Of a DNA stretch of 64,000 nt, positions 48,661 through 59,136 are shown piece after piece. The translations under genes and the position numbers were made by a program. Every line of letters starts with the position of its first letter. The stretch's first letter is position 1. This DNA is from Agrobacterium tumefaciens. Its GTDB lineage: Bacteria; Pseudomonadota; Alphaproteobacteria; Rhizobiales; Rhizobiaceae. Under the pieces are notes generated by a model. That model had not been told where the DNA came from, did no database searches, and saw nothing but the letters and a program-made list of their open reading frames with translations. The DNA lies in contig NZ_JXQV01000001.1 of assembly GCF_000834635.1 (NCBI RefSeq), positions 140,720-204,719 of the forward strand, read 5' to 3'.

Positions 48661-49500
48661 ATGACTGCTCGTATGGACAAGCGCTTTGCTGATCTGCGCG
48701 CTGAAAACCGCCCAGCCCTCATCACCTATTTCATGGGTGGCGATCCAGACTTTGATACATCGCTCGGCATCATGAAATCGCTGCCGGAAGCCGGTGCCGA
48801 TGTCATCGAACTTGGCATGCCGTTTTCCGATCCCATGGCCGATGGCCCAGCCATTCAGCTGGCAGCCCAGCGTGCGCTGAAGGGCGGGCAGACATTGAGG
48901 ACGACGCTTGAACTCGCCCGCGAGTTTCGCAAGCAGGATGACAACACGCCGATCGTGCTGATGGGCTACTACAACCCCATCTATATCTATGGCGTTGAAA
49001 CGTTTCTGGATGATGCATTGGCAGCGGGTATCGACGGCTTGATCGTTGTCGACCTTCCGCCTGAAATGGACGACGAACTTTGCGTGCCTGCCTTGGCGCG
49101 GGGTATCAACTTCATTCGTCTTGCAACGCCAACGACAGATGAGAAGCGTCTGCCGGCGGTGCTCAAGAACACATCAGGCTTTGTCTATTACGTCTCGATG
49201 AATGGCATTACCGGGTCGGCTCTGCCAGATCCATCTACGATCTCTGGCGCTGTCCAGCGGATCAAAGCCCATACCGACCTTCCCATCTGTGTCGGCTTCG
49301 GCGTCAAGACGGCGGATCATGCCCGCGCAATCGGCGGTGTTGCCGATGGCGTCGTGGTGGGTTCGGCCATCGTCAACCAGATCGCCGGAAGCCTGACCAA
49401 GGATGGTAAGGCCACCAACGACACTGTTCCATCAGTGACAACACTGGTAAAGGGACTTTCAACGGGCGTGCGTGCATCGCGCCTTGCCGCTGCCGAGTAA
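48661..49500 (+). CDS. trpA: Tryptophan synthase alpha chain
   Basis: 279 aa. Catalytic Glu50 ([10 protein letters not shown]) and Asp61 (MADGPAIQ) are both present, as is the phosphate-binding [10 protein letters not shown]. It releases indole for TrpB through an inter-subunit tunnel. It begins two bases after trpB, and accD follows after 35 bases, so trpFBA-accD-folC may be one transcript. Confidence 0.97.
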   Translation: MTARMDKRFADLRAENRPALITYFMGGDPDFDTSLGIMKSLPEAGADVIELGMPFSDPMADGPAIQLAAQRALKGGQTLRTTLELAREFRKQDDNTPIVLMGYYNPIYIYGVETFLDDALAAGIDGLIVVDLPPEMDDELCVPALARGINFIRLATPTTDEKRLPAVLKNTSGFVYYVSMNGITGSALPDPSTISGAVQRIKAHTDLPICVGFGVKTADHARAIGGVADGVVVGSAIVNQIAGSLTKDGKATNDTVPSVTTLVKGLSTGVRASRLAAAE

Positions 49501-49535
49501 GACCGGCTGAGCGCAGATAGTCAGGAGTATTAGAC

Positions 49536-50429
49536 GTGAATTGGATCACCAACTACGTACGGCCTCGGATCAACTCCATGCTTGGCCGCCGCGAGACGCC
49601 GGAAAACCTCTGGATCAAGTGCCCGGAAACGGGCGAGATGGTCTTCCACAAGGATCTTGAGGAAAACAAGTGGGTCATTCCCGCCTCCGGTTTCCACATG
49701 AAGATGCCTGCAAAAGCGCGTCTTGAAGACCTGTTCGATGGCGGCGTCTATGAAGCGCTGGTCCAGCCCAAGGTGGCGCAGGACCCGCTGAAGTTCCGCG
49801 ATTCGAAGAAATATTCGGACCGTTTGCGCGACAGCCGCGTGAAGACCGAGCAGGAAGACACGATCCTGGCGGGCGTCGGCAAGCTCAAGGGCTTGAAGAT
49901 CGTCGCCATAGTGCACGAGTTCCAGTTCATGGGCGGCTCGCTCGGCATTGCTGCCGGTGAAGCCATCGTCAAGGCATTCGAGCGCGCCATTTCTGAGCGT
50001 TGCCCTGTCGTGATGTTCCCGGCTTCGGGTGGCGCACGCATGCAGGAAGGCATCTTGTCGCTGATGCAGTTGCCGCGCACAACCGTGGTCGTCAACATGC
50101 TCAAAGAAGCCGGCATGCCCTACATCGTGGTTCTCACCAACCCGACGACGGGCGGTGTGACTGCCTCTTACGCCATGTTGGGCGATGTCCACATCGCAGA
50201 GCCGGGTGCGGAAATCTGCTTTGCGGGCAAGCGCGTGATCGAACAGACGATCCGCGAAAAGCTGCCTGAAGGCTTCCAGACTTCGGAATATCTGCTGGAA
50301 CACGGCATGGTCGACATGGTCGTGGATCGGCGTGAAATTCCCAAGACGCTGGCAAGCCTGCTGAAGATCATGACCAAGGCCCCAGCCGATCCGTCTTCGG
50401 AAGAACTGCCAATGGCAGCATCCGCCTGA
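49536..50429 (+). CDS. accD: Acetyl-CoA carboxylase carboxyltransferase subunit beta
   Basis: 297 aa. The carboxyltransferase core is complete ([53 protein letters not shown]). The N-terminal zinc ribbon that binds four cysteines in E. coli AccD is degenerate here: Cys29 (IKCPETGEM) remains, while the positions of the other three read T, I and S in CPETGEMVF and [10 protein letters not shown]. The structure must be held without that zinc or be relaxed. The trpA-accD-folC order is typical of this group. Confidence 0.95.
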   Translation: MNWITNYVRPRINSMLGRRETPENLWIKCPETGEMVFHKDLEENKWVIPASGFHMKMPAKARLEDLFDGGVYEALVQPKVAQDPLKFRDSKKYSDRLRDSRVKTEQEDTILAGVGKLKGLKIVAIVHEFQFMGGSLGIAAGEAIVKAFERAISERCPVVMFPASGGARMQEGILSLMQLPRTTVVVNMLKEAGMPYIVVLTNPTTGGVTASYAMLGDVHIAEPGAEICFAGKRVIEQTIREKLPEGFQTSEYLLEHGMVDMVVDRREIPKTLASLLKIMTKAPADPSSEELPMAASA

Positions 50430-50460
50430 CGTCTATCGCCACTGGGCAGCGGAGACGCCA

Positions 50461-51813
50461 ATGACGGATATGACGACACCTGCCCAGAGCGAGGCGGACC
50501 GGATCATCGAAAAGCTTTTGGGGCTGCACCCCAAAGGCTTTGATCTTTCGCTGGATAGAATAACCGCTCTTCTCGAAAGGCTCGGCAATCCGCATAAGCG
50601 TCTGCCGCCTGTGCTGCACGTAGCTGGCACCAATGGCAAAGGCTCCGTCACGGCTTTCAGCCGGGCGCTGCTGGAAGCTGCGGGCCTTGCCGTTCACGTC
50701 CACACATCTCCCCATCTCGTCAACTGGTACGAGCGCTATCGTTTAGGCCTTCGGGGCGAGAAAGGGCGTTATGTCGAAGATGCCGTTCTGGCCGATGCGC
50801 TGGAACGCGTGGCTGCTGCCAATGACGGGCAGATGATCACCGTTTTCGAAATCCTGACGGCTGTCACTTTCGTTCTCTTTGCCGAACATCCAGCCGATGC
50901 GGTGATCCTCGAGGTGGGCCTTGGCGGGCGTTTTGATGCGACCAATGTCATCACTGACCCAGCCGTATCGATCATCATGCCGATCTCGCTCGATCATCAG
51001 GCCTATCTTGGAGATAGCATTGAACTGATTGCCGCTGAAAAGGCCGGGATCATGAAGGCCGGATCGCCTGTCGTGATTGGTCATCAGCAATACGATGCGG
51101 CACTGGATGTTCTGGTCCAGACCGCTGAACGCCTGAGATGCCCGACGGCTGTCTATGCGCAGGATTTTTCGGCGCATGAGGAATTCGGGCGTCTGGTCTA
51201 TCAGGATGAAACCAGTCTCATTGATGCACCCCTGCCACGTCTTCCCGGCCGCCACCAACTGGCCAATGCCGCGGCCGCCATCCGCGCCGTCAAGGCTGCC
51301 GGTTTCGAGGTAACGGACAAGATGGTTGAGACGGCAATGACATCGGTGGAATGGCCGGGCCGCCTGCAACGCATCACATCAGGCCGCATTGTCGATCTGG
51401 CCCCGCCGGGTTCGGAAATCTGGATCGATGGTGGCCACAATCCCGGCGCGGGTGAGGTGATTGCCGAAGCCATGGCCGGTTTCGAGGAAGCCAATGCGCG
51501 CCCGCTGTTTCTGATTGCAGGCATGATCAACACCAAGGATCAGGTGGGCTACTTCAAGGCTTTTGCCGATATCGCCCAATATGTCTTCACCGTTCCGATC
51601 AACGGCACCGATGCGGCTATCGATCCGGTTGTTCTGGCGCATGCCGTGTTTGACGCTGGTTTGGTTGCTGCGCCGACATCCTCGATTGAAGAAGCCTTGG
51701 AAGAATTGAAAAAGCGGATTTTGCCGGGTCAGCCTGCACCACGCATTTTGATCGGCGGTTCGCTTTACCTCGCTGGCAATGCGCTGGCTTTGAACGGCAC
51801 TGTGCCGAAGTAA
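50461..51813 (+). CDS. folC: Folylpolyglutamate synthase/dihydrofolate synthase
   Basis: 450 aa Mur-ligase-fold enzyme. ATP-binding GTNGKGSV is at 56-63, with EVGLGGRFDATNVI, SLDHQAYLGDSIELIAAEKA and DGGHNPGAGEV. It adds glutamate to dihydropteroate and tetrahydrofolates. It ends the plus-strand run; after it lies a repeat element and a shared terminator facing trxA. Confidence 0.96.
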   Translation: MTDMTTPAQSEADRIIEKLLGLHPKGFDLSLDRITALLERLGNPHKRLPPVLHVAGTNGKGSVTAFSRALLEAAGLAVHVHTSPHLVNWYERYRLGLRGEKGRYVEDAVLADALERVAAANDGQMITVFEILTAVTFVLFAEHPADAVILEVGLGGRFDATNVITDPAVSIIMPISLDHQAYLGDSIELIAAEKAGIMKAGSPVVIGHQQYDAALDVLVQTAERLRCPTAVYAQDFSAHEEFGRLVYQDETSLIDAPLPRLPGRHQLANAAAAIRAVKAAGFEVTDKMVETAMTSVEWPGRLQRITSGRIVDLAPPGSEIWIDGGHNPGAGEVIAEAMAGFEEANARPLFLIAGMINTKDQVGYFKAFADIAQYVFTVPINGTDAAIDPVVLAHAVFDAGLVAAPTSSIEEALEELKKRILPGQPAPRILIGGSLYLAGNALALNGTVPK

Positions 51814-51830
51814 AATCGCGAGTATCGGCC

Positions 51831-51918
51831 ACCGTCATCCTCGGGCTTGTCCCGAGGATCTAACCACGTTCGATGTAGGGGTTCGTCAGATCCTCGGGTC
51901 AAGCCCGAGGATGACGGT
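51831..51918. repeat. Long imperfect inverted repeat, rhizobial intergenic palindrome type
   Basis: Two 31-base arms (51831-51861 and 51888-51918) are complementary except for one position, with a 26-base spacer. Each arm itself contains a shorter palindrome built from CCTCGGGCTTGTCCCGAGG or its relative. Such CCTCGGG/CCCGAGG cruciform elements occur in many copies in rhizobial genomes. It sits between folC and the terminator; transcribed in either direction it would form a long hairpin. Confidence 0.85.
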
Positions 51919-51944
51919 GGTGTGTTTAAAAATGTCCCAAAAGA

Positions 51945-51970
51945 AAAAGCCCGGCAATGACCGGGCTTTT
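51945..51970. terminator. Bidirectional intrinsic terminator folC / trxA
   Basis: Arms AAAAGCCCGG (51945-51954) and CCGGGCTTTT (51961-51970) with loop CAATGA; A/T tracts on both sides suit termination of both convergent genes. Confidence 0.85.
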
Positions 51971-51992
51971 CTCATTCTATCCAAACACCTAA

Positions 51993-52313
51993 TCAAGCAG
52001 CGCTGGAAATCCAGGCCGAAAGAGCTGTCTTTGGTGCAGCACCTACCTTGATGTCAGCCACTTCGCCGCCCTTGAACATGGCAAGGGTCGGGATGGAGCG
52101 AACGCCGAACTGCGCTGCGAGCTCCGGGTTTTCATCAATGTTGAGTTTCACGACCTTGACCTTGCCGGCCAGCTCGTTGGAGATCTCTTCGAGGCTTGGG
52201 GCGATCATCTTGCAAGGGCCGCACCATTCCGCCCAGAAATCGACGACGACGGGTTCAGCGGACTCGAGCACTTCTGCCTGGAAGTTGGACGTATCGACTT
52301 TCACGGTAGCCAT
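51993..52313 (-). CDS. trxA: Thioredoxin 1
   Basis: 106 aa, the standard size. The active site is WCGPC (Cys31, Cys34) and the cis-proline loop [11 protein letters not shown]. It is the general cytoplasmic disulfide reductant. The ATG at 52313 ([10 protein letters not shown]) follows a GGAGAG region. It is the last gene of the minus-strand run from divL; addA ends 90 bases upstream. Confidence 0.97.
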   Translation of the reverse strand: MATVKVDTSNFQAEVLESAEPVVVDFWAEWCGPCKMIAPSLEEISNELAGKVKVVKLNIDENPELAAQFGVRSIPTLAMFKGGEVADIKVGAAPKTALSAWISSAA

Positions 52314-52403
52314 GGGTGGCTCTCCTTTCAATGACAAGATTGTCAGTGGTGTTGGTTGATGAGCATGTGATGCTGCTGGCGGGTTATTTCAATGTCCCAT
52401 ATC

Positions 52404-55400
52404 TCACTTTGTCTCGATTGCAGCAAGCGCATCGGCCAGTGACTGGTCGCTCAGCGTCACAAATGAGGCATTTTCCGTATAGACCAACGCGCAGGTAAAG
52501 GTCTTGCCGGGGTAGAGCGGGGCGAGAATACTTTTATAGATCGCAAGCTGTGCTTTATGCGCCAGCGGTATCTCGGCATCACGGACGGGTGGAACGCGGT
52601 TGGTCTTGTAGTCCACCAGAATGACGCGGTCGCCGTCTACGGCCAGACGGTCGATGCGGCCTGAGACGGCGTAATCCCTTTGGCCGAGCCGCAAGGTGCC
52701 CATAATGGAGATTTCCGCACGGCTATTGGCGGAGAAGGCGGATTGAAGGGCCGGTTCGCTCAGCACTGCAAGGGTTGAGCGGATCAGTTTTTCCCGCTCC
52801 TTTTCAGGCCAGAACCGCGCGGCGCGCTCCGCATAACGGCGGGCAGCATCCGGCTGCTCCTCGCTCGGATATTCCGGCAGGGTCTGCAACATGCGGTGGA
52901 CAAGCCTGCCGCGTTGCAGCGCCAGACCCGAGGATACTTCCTGGCTGGAAAACAGCGGCGAGGTGACCAGCAAATCCTCCGAGCCATCATCAATGATGGT
53001 TCCGGCACCCGATGGGCTGAGGGGTCGTGGCAGAACCGGCGGTGGCGGCAGCGGCTTCATGAGCGATGCAGGCAAGGCATCCAGAACCGGGGCAGGCGGC
53101 GGCTCAGTCGCGGCAATGTCCCTAGCGTCGCGGCTGGTGGACTGCCACAGGAGACCATCCCACTCTTCGCCACCAGCGGAAAATGCCTGCCGCTTGCACC
53201 TCACCTCATCCGCGCCGAGAGAGCGGGCAATCATGGCATGCCAGCAATCGGGATTTTCCCGTGGGCCGCGATAGCCGCAGACGATCAGATGATCGGCAGC
53301 GCGTGTCATCGCCACATAGAGGAGGCGGCGATATTCCTGCTCGGCGGAGAGCTTGAGGCGGTCCTCATCCCTTGACACAAGCGCATTGTCAAAGCCCTTG
53401 CCGGGCAACCAGATCGGCAGTTTGGCAGGGCCATTTTCGATGAAGCGCAGCTTGGGCAGGTGGCTGTGAATGAAGGCCTTGGAGCCGCCATCGACCAGAA
53501 ACACAACCGGTGCTTCGAGACCCTTTGAGGCGTGGACGGTCATGATGCGGACTTCGCCGCGCTCCTTGTCCTGCTCGCGCTTGATTTCAGGCGCATCGGT
53601 TTCCATCACGGAAATGAAGGATTGCAGGCCGGGAAGGCCGGTTTTTTCGTGGTCCAGCGCAAAGGAGAGGAATTCGTCCAGCACGTCGCTGGCTTCGTTG
53701 CCGAGCCGCCCCAGAAACTTCGCACGTCCCTCATGCAGCGTCAGCACGGCGGCGAAGAAATCGTGGATCGTCTGCGTCTTCGACAGTTCGATGAAATGCG
53801 TGAGCTTGGCGACCGATGCCGCAAACGCCCGACCCTCATCCTCTTTCGAGAGCGCCTGCAAATGGTGCCAGACGCTGGTATTTTCAGGGCGATTTGCAGC
53901 GATATCGAAAATATCGTCTTCTGAATGATTGAACAGCGGGCTTTTCAGAAGGGCCGAGAGCGACAGATCATCTTGCGGCAGAAGCACGAAGCGCCCAAGG
54001 GCCAGGAGGTCCTGAATGGCGATATGGTCTGTGAGGCGCAGGCGGTCGGCACCGGCAACGGGAATGTTCTTCCGCTGTTTCAGCTCGCGGGTCAGCGCAT
54101 TGACGAAGGCGTGGCGTTTTCGCACAAGTACGAGAATGTCTCCCGCCTCGATGGTGCGCTCAACACCTTTCTCGACCACGGTTTCCTTGCCGATCATCTC
54201 GGCGATGCGGGCGGCGATGCGGCGCGCGACGATGGCAGGCGGCGCACTTTCGCGCAGCGCATCGAAAGGTGCCGTCCAGTCCTCTTCATTTTCAACGGGC
54301 TCGGCGGCAACCATGTCCCACAGTTCCACCGTGCCCGCCTGTCCGTGGCGGTTGGAGCGATGCTCGACCGGTTCTTTCTCGGCGCTTAGCCCTTCGGCAT
54401 GTTCGGGCAGGGAAAACACCTGATCGACGGCTGCCAGAACATCTGCCGTTGATCGGAAGGACAGCGGCAGGCGCACGGAATGGAATGTCTGTTCAACGGC
54501 GGTCACGCGCTTTTGCGTTTCCCGGCTTTCCTGCGAAAACCGCTCTGGCCTTGCGCCCTGGAAGGAATAGATCGACTGCTTCTCGTCACCCACGGCAAAG
54601 ACGGTGCGCCGTCCTTCGCGGGCGGTCTCGCCATGGAAGAAATCGGCAGCCAGCGACTGGATGATGGTCCACTGCACCGGGCTTGTATCCTGCGCCTCAT
54701 CCACCAGAATGTGATCGATGCCCTGATCGAGCTTGTAATGCACCCAGGCGCCCGCCGTATCGCGGTTGAGAAGGGTGGCGGCGCGTTCGATCAGATCCTC
54801 GAAATCCAGCTGGCTGCGCTGCTTCTTCAGGTCTTCGAAGTCACCGATCAGCCGCTGCGCCAATGTCAGCGCATGTCTGGTGGCTTCCAGCATCCGCAGC
54901 GTCCGGTAGCGATCCCGGCAGGCCACGACATGGGCGCGGGCCAGAATGAGGTCATCCAGCAGGGACGGTGCCGATTTCTGCATGGCCTTGTTGATGACAT
55001 AGGCGTCGGATTTTGGCGCACCTTGCGAGGTTAGGAGAGCGGCCTCGATGAACTCCACGCGTTTGAAAACATCCGTGGTGCGGTCAGCTTCGCGCAGCGC
55101 ATAGGCAACGTCGATCACCCGTGAACCGCCGATCTCGTCGGCCAGCGTCAGATAGGTATCCATCGACAGGCCAGAAAGGCCGGGCAGGGGCCAATAGGCC
55201 GCTGCCGCCGTTTCTTCCGTCTCCTGCGCATCAATGCCCGCATGGGCGCGAAGGGTGGCATCGATGCCGCCTGATTGCCGTGCTTTGTCCAGAAACGCGC
55301 TGATGGCATTGCGGTTGGAAACGATGGCGCTGAGAAGGGCCTCAAGGCCGGTCTCATCGGCAATATCGAGGACATAGGCCAACGCGTGGGCCAAGGGTTG

Positions 55401-55961
55401 GTCCGCCTCCATGGAAACGGCGGTCAGAAGTGTGCGGCGTGCTTCGGCCAGAAGCGTGGCTGCGGCCCGGTCATCCAGAACCGAAAAGTGGCCGGCGACA
55501 TTGGCTTCCAGCGGAAACTGGTGCAGAAGCGCCTCGCAAAAGGCGTGAATGGTCTGAATTTTCAGGCCACCCGGCGTTTCCAGCGCCTTGGCGAAGAGAC
55601 GTCGCGCTTCCTTCAGCTTGATGAGATCGGGCACCCGGCCTTCAATGGCCGTGATGCGATCGCTGAGATCCGCATTGGAGAGTGTCGCCCAGTCGGCCAG
55701 CCGGTCGAACACGCGGCTCGACATTTCAGACGCCGCCGCCTTGGTATAGGTCAGGCAAAGAATGGCGGAGGGGCGGCAACCGGCCAGAAGCAGGCGGATC
55801 ACGCGCTGCGTCAAAACGTGGGTCTTGCCGGAACCGGCATTGGCTGACACCCATGCGGAACTGGCAGGGTCGGAGGCGCGGGTCTGCTGCGCGCTCGTCC
55901 AGTCAATCCAGCTTTTCGGATCGTCCTGTCCGGGGCCGTGGTCAATAATTTCATTCAGCAT
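52404..55961 (-). CDS. addA: ATP-dependent exonuclease/helicase subunit AddA
   Basis: 1185 aa UvrD-like helicase with C-terminal RecB-type nuclease. Walker A is ANAGSGKT (40-47), Walker B is LVDEAQDTSPVQW, helicase motif VI is in QEYRRLLYVAMTRA, and the nuclease motif is VILVDYKTNR near the end. AddAB processes double-strand breaks for RecA, replacing RecBCD. I chose the ATG at 55961: GGGAG lies six bases upstream of it, while the earlier ATG at 55967 directly abuts that site. It overlaps addB by 11 bases. Confidence 0.95.
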   Translation of the reverse strand: MLNEIIDHGPGQDDPKSWIDWTSAQQTRASDPASSAWVSANAGSGKTHVLTQRVIRLLLAGCRPSAILCLTYTKAAASEMSSRVFDRLADWATLSNADLSDRITAIEGRVPDLIKLKEARRLFAKALETPGGLKIQTIHAFCEALLHQFPLEANVAGHFSVLDDRAAATLLAEARRTLLTAVSMEADQPLAHALAYVLDIADETGLEALLSAIVSNRNAISAFLDKARQSGGIDATLRAHAGIDAQETEETAAAAYWPLPGLSGLSMDTYLTLADEIGGSRVIDVAYALREADRTTDVFKRVEFIEAALLTSQGAPKSDAYVINKAMQKSAPSLLDDLILARAHVVACRDRYRTLRMLEATRHALTLAQRLIGDFEDLKKQRSQLDFEDLIERAATLLNRDTAGAWVHYKLDQGIDHILVDEAQDTSPVQWTIIQSLAADFFHGETAREGRRTVFAVGDEKQSIYSFQGARPERFSQESRETQKRVTAVEQTFHSVRLPLSFRSTADVLAAVDQVFSLPEHAEGLSAEKEPVEHRSNRHGQAGTVELWDMVAAEPVENEEDWTAPFDALRESAPPAIVARRIAARIAEMIGKETVVEKGVERTIEAGDILVLVRKRHAFVNALTRELKQRKNIPVAGADRLRLTDHIAIQDLLALGRFVLLPQDDLSLSALLKSPLFNHSEDDIFDIAANRPENTSVWHHLQALSKEDEGRAFAASVAKLTHFIELSKTQTIHDFFAAVLTLHEGRAKFLGRLGNEASDVLDEFLSFALDHEKTGLPGLQSFISVMETDAPEIKREQDKERGEVRIMTVHASKGLEAPVVFLVDGGSKAFIHSHLPKLRFIENGPAKLPIWLPGKGFDNALVSRDEDRLKLSAEQEYRRLLYVAMTRAADHLIVCGYRGPRENPDCWHAMIARSLGADEVRCKRQAFSAGGEEWDGLLWQSTSRDARDIAATEPPPAPVLDALPASLMKPLPPPPVLPRPLSPSGAGTIIDDGSEDLLVTSPLFSSQEVSSGLALQRGRLVHRMLQTLPEYPSEEQPDAARRYAERAARFWPEKEREKLIRSTLAVLSEPALQSAFSANSRAEISIMGTLRLGQRDYAVSGRIDRLAVDGDRVILVDYKTNRVPPVRDAEIPLAHKAQLAIYKSILAPLYPGKTFTCALVYTENASFVTLSDQSLADALAAIETK

Positions 55962-58900
55962 CGCCATCTCCCGGTTCTGCCGTGGACCATTCCGATACGC
56001 GGGCAAGGTGGTCATATTCGCCACCATAGGCTTGCTGTTCCTCGGGAATCAGCCGCGAAACGAAGCCGTTTTTGCGTTCGCGCAGCGAAATCACGAATTT
56101 TGCCAGCTGATCGATGGAATCGGTGGCGAGTTCAGCGGCTGATTTCGGCACGGTCTTGGCACTTGCCTTGGCATGTTCATTGTTGATCGTATCGGTACCG
56201 AATCGTTGGCCGGGCCGCAGGCGCACATAGATGAGATCTTCCGGCGTCGGAGATCCCGCATCCTTGAAGGCACCGCGCATGAGAGCGGCTGCCTCCAGTG
56301 CCAATTGCGGATCGAGAAGCGAGCGGGCCTGTTTGACCGAGGGAGACAGGCCGGTTTTATAGTCGATAATGTCGGCCATGCCTGTCGTCTTGATGTCGAT
56401 GCGGTCGGCAACGCCGGTCAGGCGAATGCCCGCTTCCGGTATTTCCTGCCCGGCCCGCACCTCGATATGGCTGCGCTTGACCAGAGCGCGGCGGTCTTTT
56501 TCCCATTTGAGGAACTCGCGGGCTACAGCCTCAAAGCGAGGCCGCCAGACCACATCAATATGTGGCGGCAGGTTTTCAGCGTCGAAACAGGCGTGCAGGA
56601 CGCGAAACATCGCCTCTTCTGCGGCTGGCGTGCCTGCCACATGACCCTCACGGGAATAGGTTTCCATGATGTGATGGTAGAGCGTGCCGCGATCGGCCGC
56701 GCCCGGATCGCGGTTGAACTCATCCAGCGGATCGAGTTTGAGAATGCGCCGCGCATAGATGGAATAGGGGTCGCGCCGCAGCCGTCCCACTTCGCTGAAG
56801 GAATAGGATTTCGGCTGCAAATCCGCGGGTGGTGTCGGTGCCGGGCGCTTGGCGGGCTGCTGGTTTTCACCATCATCCAACATGTTGGCCCAGTGGCGAT
56901 AGGCGCTGCCACGCGCCTTCAATGTCTCGGTAAAGCCTTCGCCCCCCAGCGCCAGAAGCCTTTGCAGCCAGCGGGAGGCGACGGCAGGGGTCGATCCCTG
57001 GCGGAGCGAGCGGGTATAGAAAATCTGGCGTGTGCCGTTTGCCATCTCTAAATCATGGGCAAGCTGGCCAATGCGCCGTTCCGGTGGCTCAAGCCCAATG
57101 GCGGTTTTCATATTGCGCGACAGGAACGGATTGTTGGCCGTCTGGCCCGGCCATATGCCTTCGTTCAAGCCGCCAATGATGACGGTGTCGACGCTTTGCA
57201 GGCGGGCTTCCAGCGCACCGAAAATAAACACGCGCGGATGGCGCATGGCCCGGGGCTTGATCGATTCGCCCGCAATCAGCGCCGTCATGATATCGATCCA
57301 TTGCGGCCCATCGGCTTCCAGCACGCTGCCGCAATCCATCAACTCAGACAGAAGGCCGGAAAGTTTCTCGCCCGCCTCATGTGACCAGAGACTGGCCAGA
57401 TCGCCCTTCTCATCGATACACATGGCTTCGATGACCCGGCCCGTGCGCTCTGCCCAGTCTGCAAGCGTCAGCCGCGCCGTCAATCGCCCGCTGACGGCAT
57501 CCTTGCGAATGAAGGCCGCATCCAGCGGTTCAATGGCCGCGCTGATGCGCCGTGCCAGATCGGCTGCGGCAAGGTCTGTACCTTCGCCAAGAGATTTGCG
57601 CCATTGTGGCGAATGGCGATCAAGTGCGTGGAGAGCCAGCTGGCTGTGCAGCAGGGCCTCCAGCGTATCGAGTGTGGTTTCGGTTCGCCCACCCCGAAGC
57701 GCCAGCAGTTCCAGCCCGGCAACGGCATGATCGACCTCTGCCTGCCCAAGACCGAAGCGCGAGAGCGGATGTTTGAGGAGCGACATGACCGCGACGGGAT
57801 CGCCGGGCCTTAAGATGGCCTCGAGCGCCAGCATCAACAGGCCCGCCTGCGGCGTGGCCGATAGCGGCGTTCCGGCGGAATCGTCGGCCTCGATGCCGAA
57901 GCGGGCAAGCTCGGTTGCCACCCGGCGCGCCAGGCCACGGTCGGGCGTGATCAGCGCCGCCTGCGATTGGTTGACCGTGCCCCCGTTTTCTAGCGCCAGG
58001 CGCAGGGCAATGGCGATGGCTGTTGCCTCTTCGCGCTCATTGGCGGCTTCGATGATGGCAGCGGATGCAAAAGCCTGTTCAAAAAACGCTTCGCTCTTGT
58101 CTTCGCGCCACTCGTTCCATTCGCTGGTGGCCTTGGCAGGTGCAAGTGCTGTGGAAAAGATCGCCGCACGGTCTTTCAGGTCGCCATCTAGAACCCCGAC
58201 CTGCTCGGCATCATTGCGAGAGACGCCGAGTTTTTGCAGCAGAATATAGAGACCATATTGCGAATGGGTGCGGCTGGAGGGGTCGTCAGGGCTCTCATTG
58301 ATGGACTGCCATTGCTCTTCCGGCATATCCATATCGAGGCCCGGAAGGACCACCGTGCCCTGGGGCAGGGAGGCGACGGCTGCGATCAGGTCTGCCGCTG
58401 CCGGAATGGAGCCGGTGGAACCAGCCACGATGATCAGGTCATCGGACCCGATCCGGGCAATGCGTTCGGCTTCGGCCCGCAGAATCGCATTGCGATGCCG
58501 CCCGGACGAGGATTTGTTCAGTTCATCCAGCCGCGCTGGCCAGAAGACACTAGCGATCTTCAAAAAATCAGCGGTCAGTTGCCACCACTGCGCATGGTCT
58601 GCGGTGTCGAGCTTGGAGAGCGCGTCCCACTCCCGGTCTTCCGTGTCCATGGCATCGATAACCTCGGCCAGCGAGCGCGCCAGCCAGATGGCATCGGCAG
58701 GACTTGCGGGTGCGACGAGGGGTGAGTCCGAATGCACGGCGCGGATGGCATCCGGCAGACTATTGCGCCACGCCAGAATGAGGCGGGCAAGCTCGACCAG
58801 CCGGGCCGTGCTGGAAATGGGCGGTGCGAGATCGATGGTCGCTGGCGTCTCGACGTCGAAAAAGCCGCTATCGTCATCGGTTTCGCCGAGCGGCCTGATG

Positions 58901-59127
58901 ATGGGCAGGATGGCGGATTGTCCGCCGAGCAGATCGACGAATTCCGAGCGCAGCACGCGCGCGGAACGGCGGGTCGGGACATAGATGGTGACCTTCGCCA
59001 GCGATAGCGGATCGGCGGGATCGTAACGGAAGCCGGGTGCCAGCCTGCCATCGCAAAGGCTTTCCGCCAGCGTCTTCAGAAAGGGCGTGCCGGGGGCGAT
59101 GGTTAGAATACGCTTGGCATGCGCCAA
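55951..59127 (-). CDS. addB: AddB, double-strand-break repair subunit
   Basis: 1058 aa. The N-terminal part (TIAPGTPFLKTLAESL; TIYVPTRRSARVLRSEFVDL) is the inactive-helicase-like region of alphaproteobacterial AddB. The C-terminal nuclease domain has the catalytic GMADIIDYKTG motif, and RGTLYHHIMETYSREG is the conserved block before it. It pairs with AddA. It lies 9 bases downstream of murU. Confidence 0.93.
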   Translation of the reverse strand: MAHAKRILTIAPGTPFLKTLAESLCDGRLAPGFRYDPADPLSLAKVTIYVPTRRSARVLRSEFVDLLGGQSAILPIIRPLGETDDDSGFFDVETPATIDLAPPISSTARLVELARLILAWRNSLPDAIRAVHSDSPLVAPASPADAIWLARSLAEVIDAMDTEDREWDALSKLDTADHAQWWQLTADFLKIASVFWPARLDELNKSSSGRHRNAILRAEAERIARIGSDDLIIVAGSTGSIPAAADLIAAVASLPQGTVVLPGLDMDMPEEQWQSINESPDDPSSRTHSQYGLYILLQKLGVSRNDAEQVGVLDGDLKDRAAIFSTALAPAKATSEWNEWREDKSEAFFEQAFASAAIIEAANEREEATAIAIALRLALENGGTVNQSQAALITPDRGLARRVATELARFGIEADDSAGTPLSATPQAGLLMLALEAILRPGDPVAVMSLLKHPLSRFGLGQAEVDHAVAGLELLALRGGRTETTLDTLEALLHSQLALHALDRHSPQWRKSLGEGTDLAAADLARRISAAIEPLDAAFIRKDAVSGRLTARLTLADWAERTGRVIEAMCIDEKGDLASLWSHEAGEKLSGLLSELMDCGSVLEADGPQWIDIMTALIAGESIKPRAMRHPRVFIFGALEARLQSVDTVIIGGLNEGIWPGQTANNPFLSRNMKTAIGLEPPERRIGQLAHDLEMANGTRQIFYTRSLRQGSTPAVASRWLQRLLALGGEGFTETLKARGSAYRHWANMLDDGENQQPAKRPAPTPPADLQPKSYSFSEVGRLRRDPYSIYARRILKLDPLDEFNRDPGAADRGTLYHHIMETYSREGHVAGTPAAEEAMFRVLHACFDAENLPPHIDVVWRPRFEAVAREFLKWEKDRRALVKRSHIEVRAGQEIPEAGIRLTGVADRIDIKTTGMADIIDYKTGLSPSVKQARSLLDPQLALEAAALMRGAFKDAGSPTPEDLIYVRLRPGQRFGTDTINNEHAKASAKTVPKSAAELATDSIDQLAKFVISLRERKNGFVSRLIPEEQQAYGGEYDHLARVSEWSTAEPGDGDAE

Positions 59128-59136
59128 TGGCTCATC

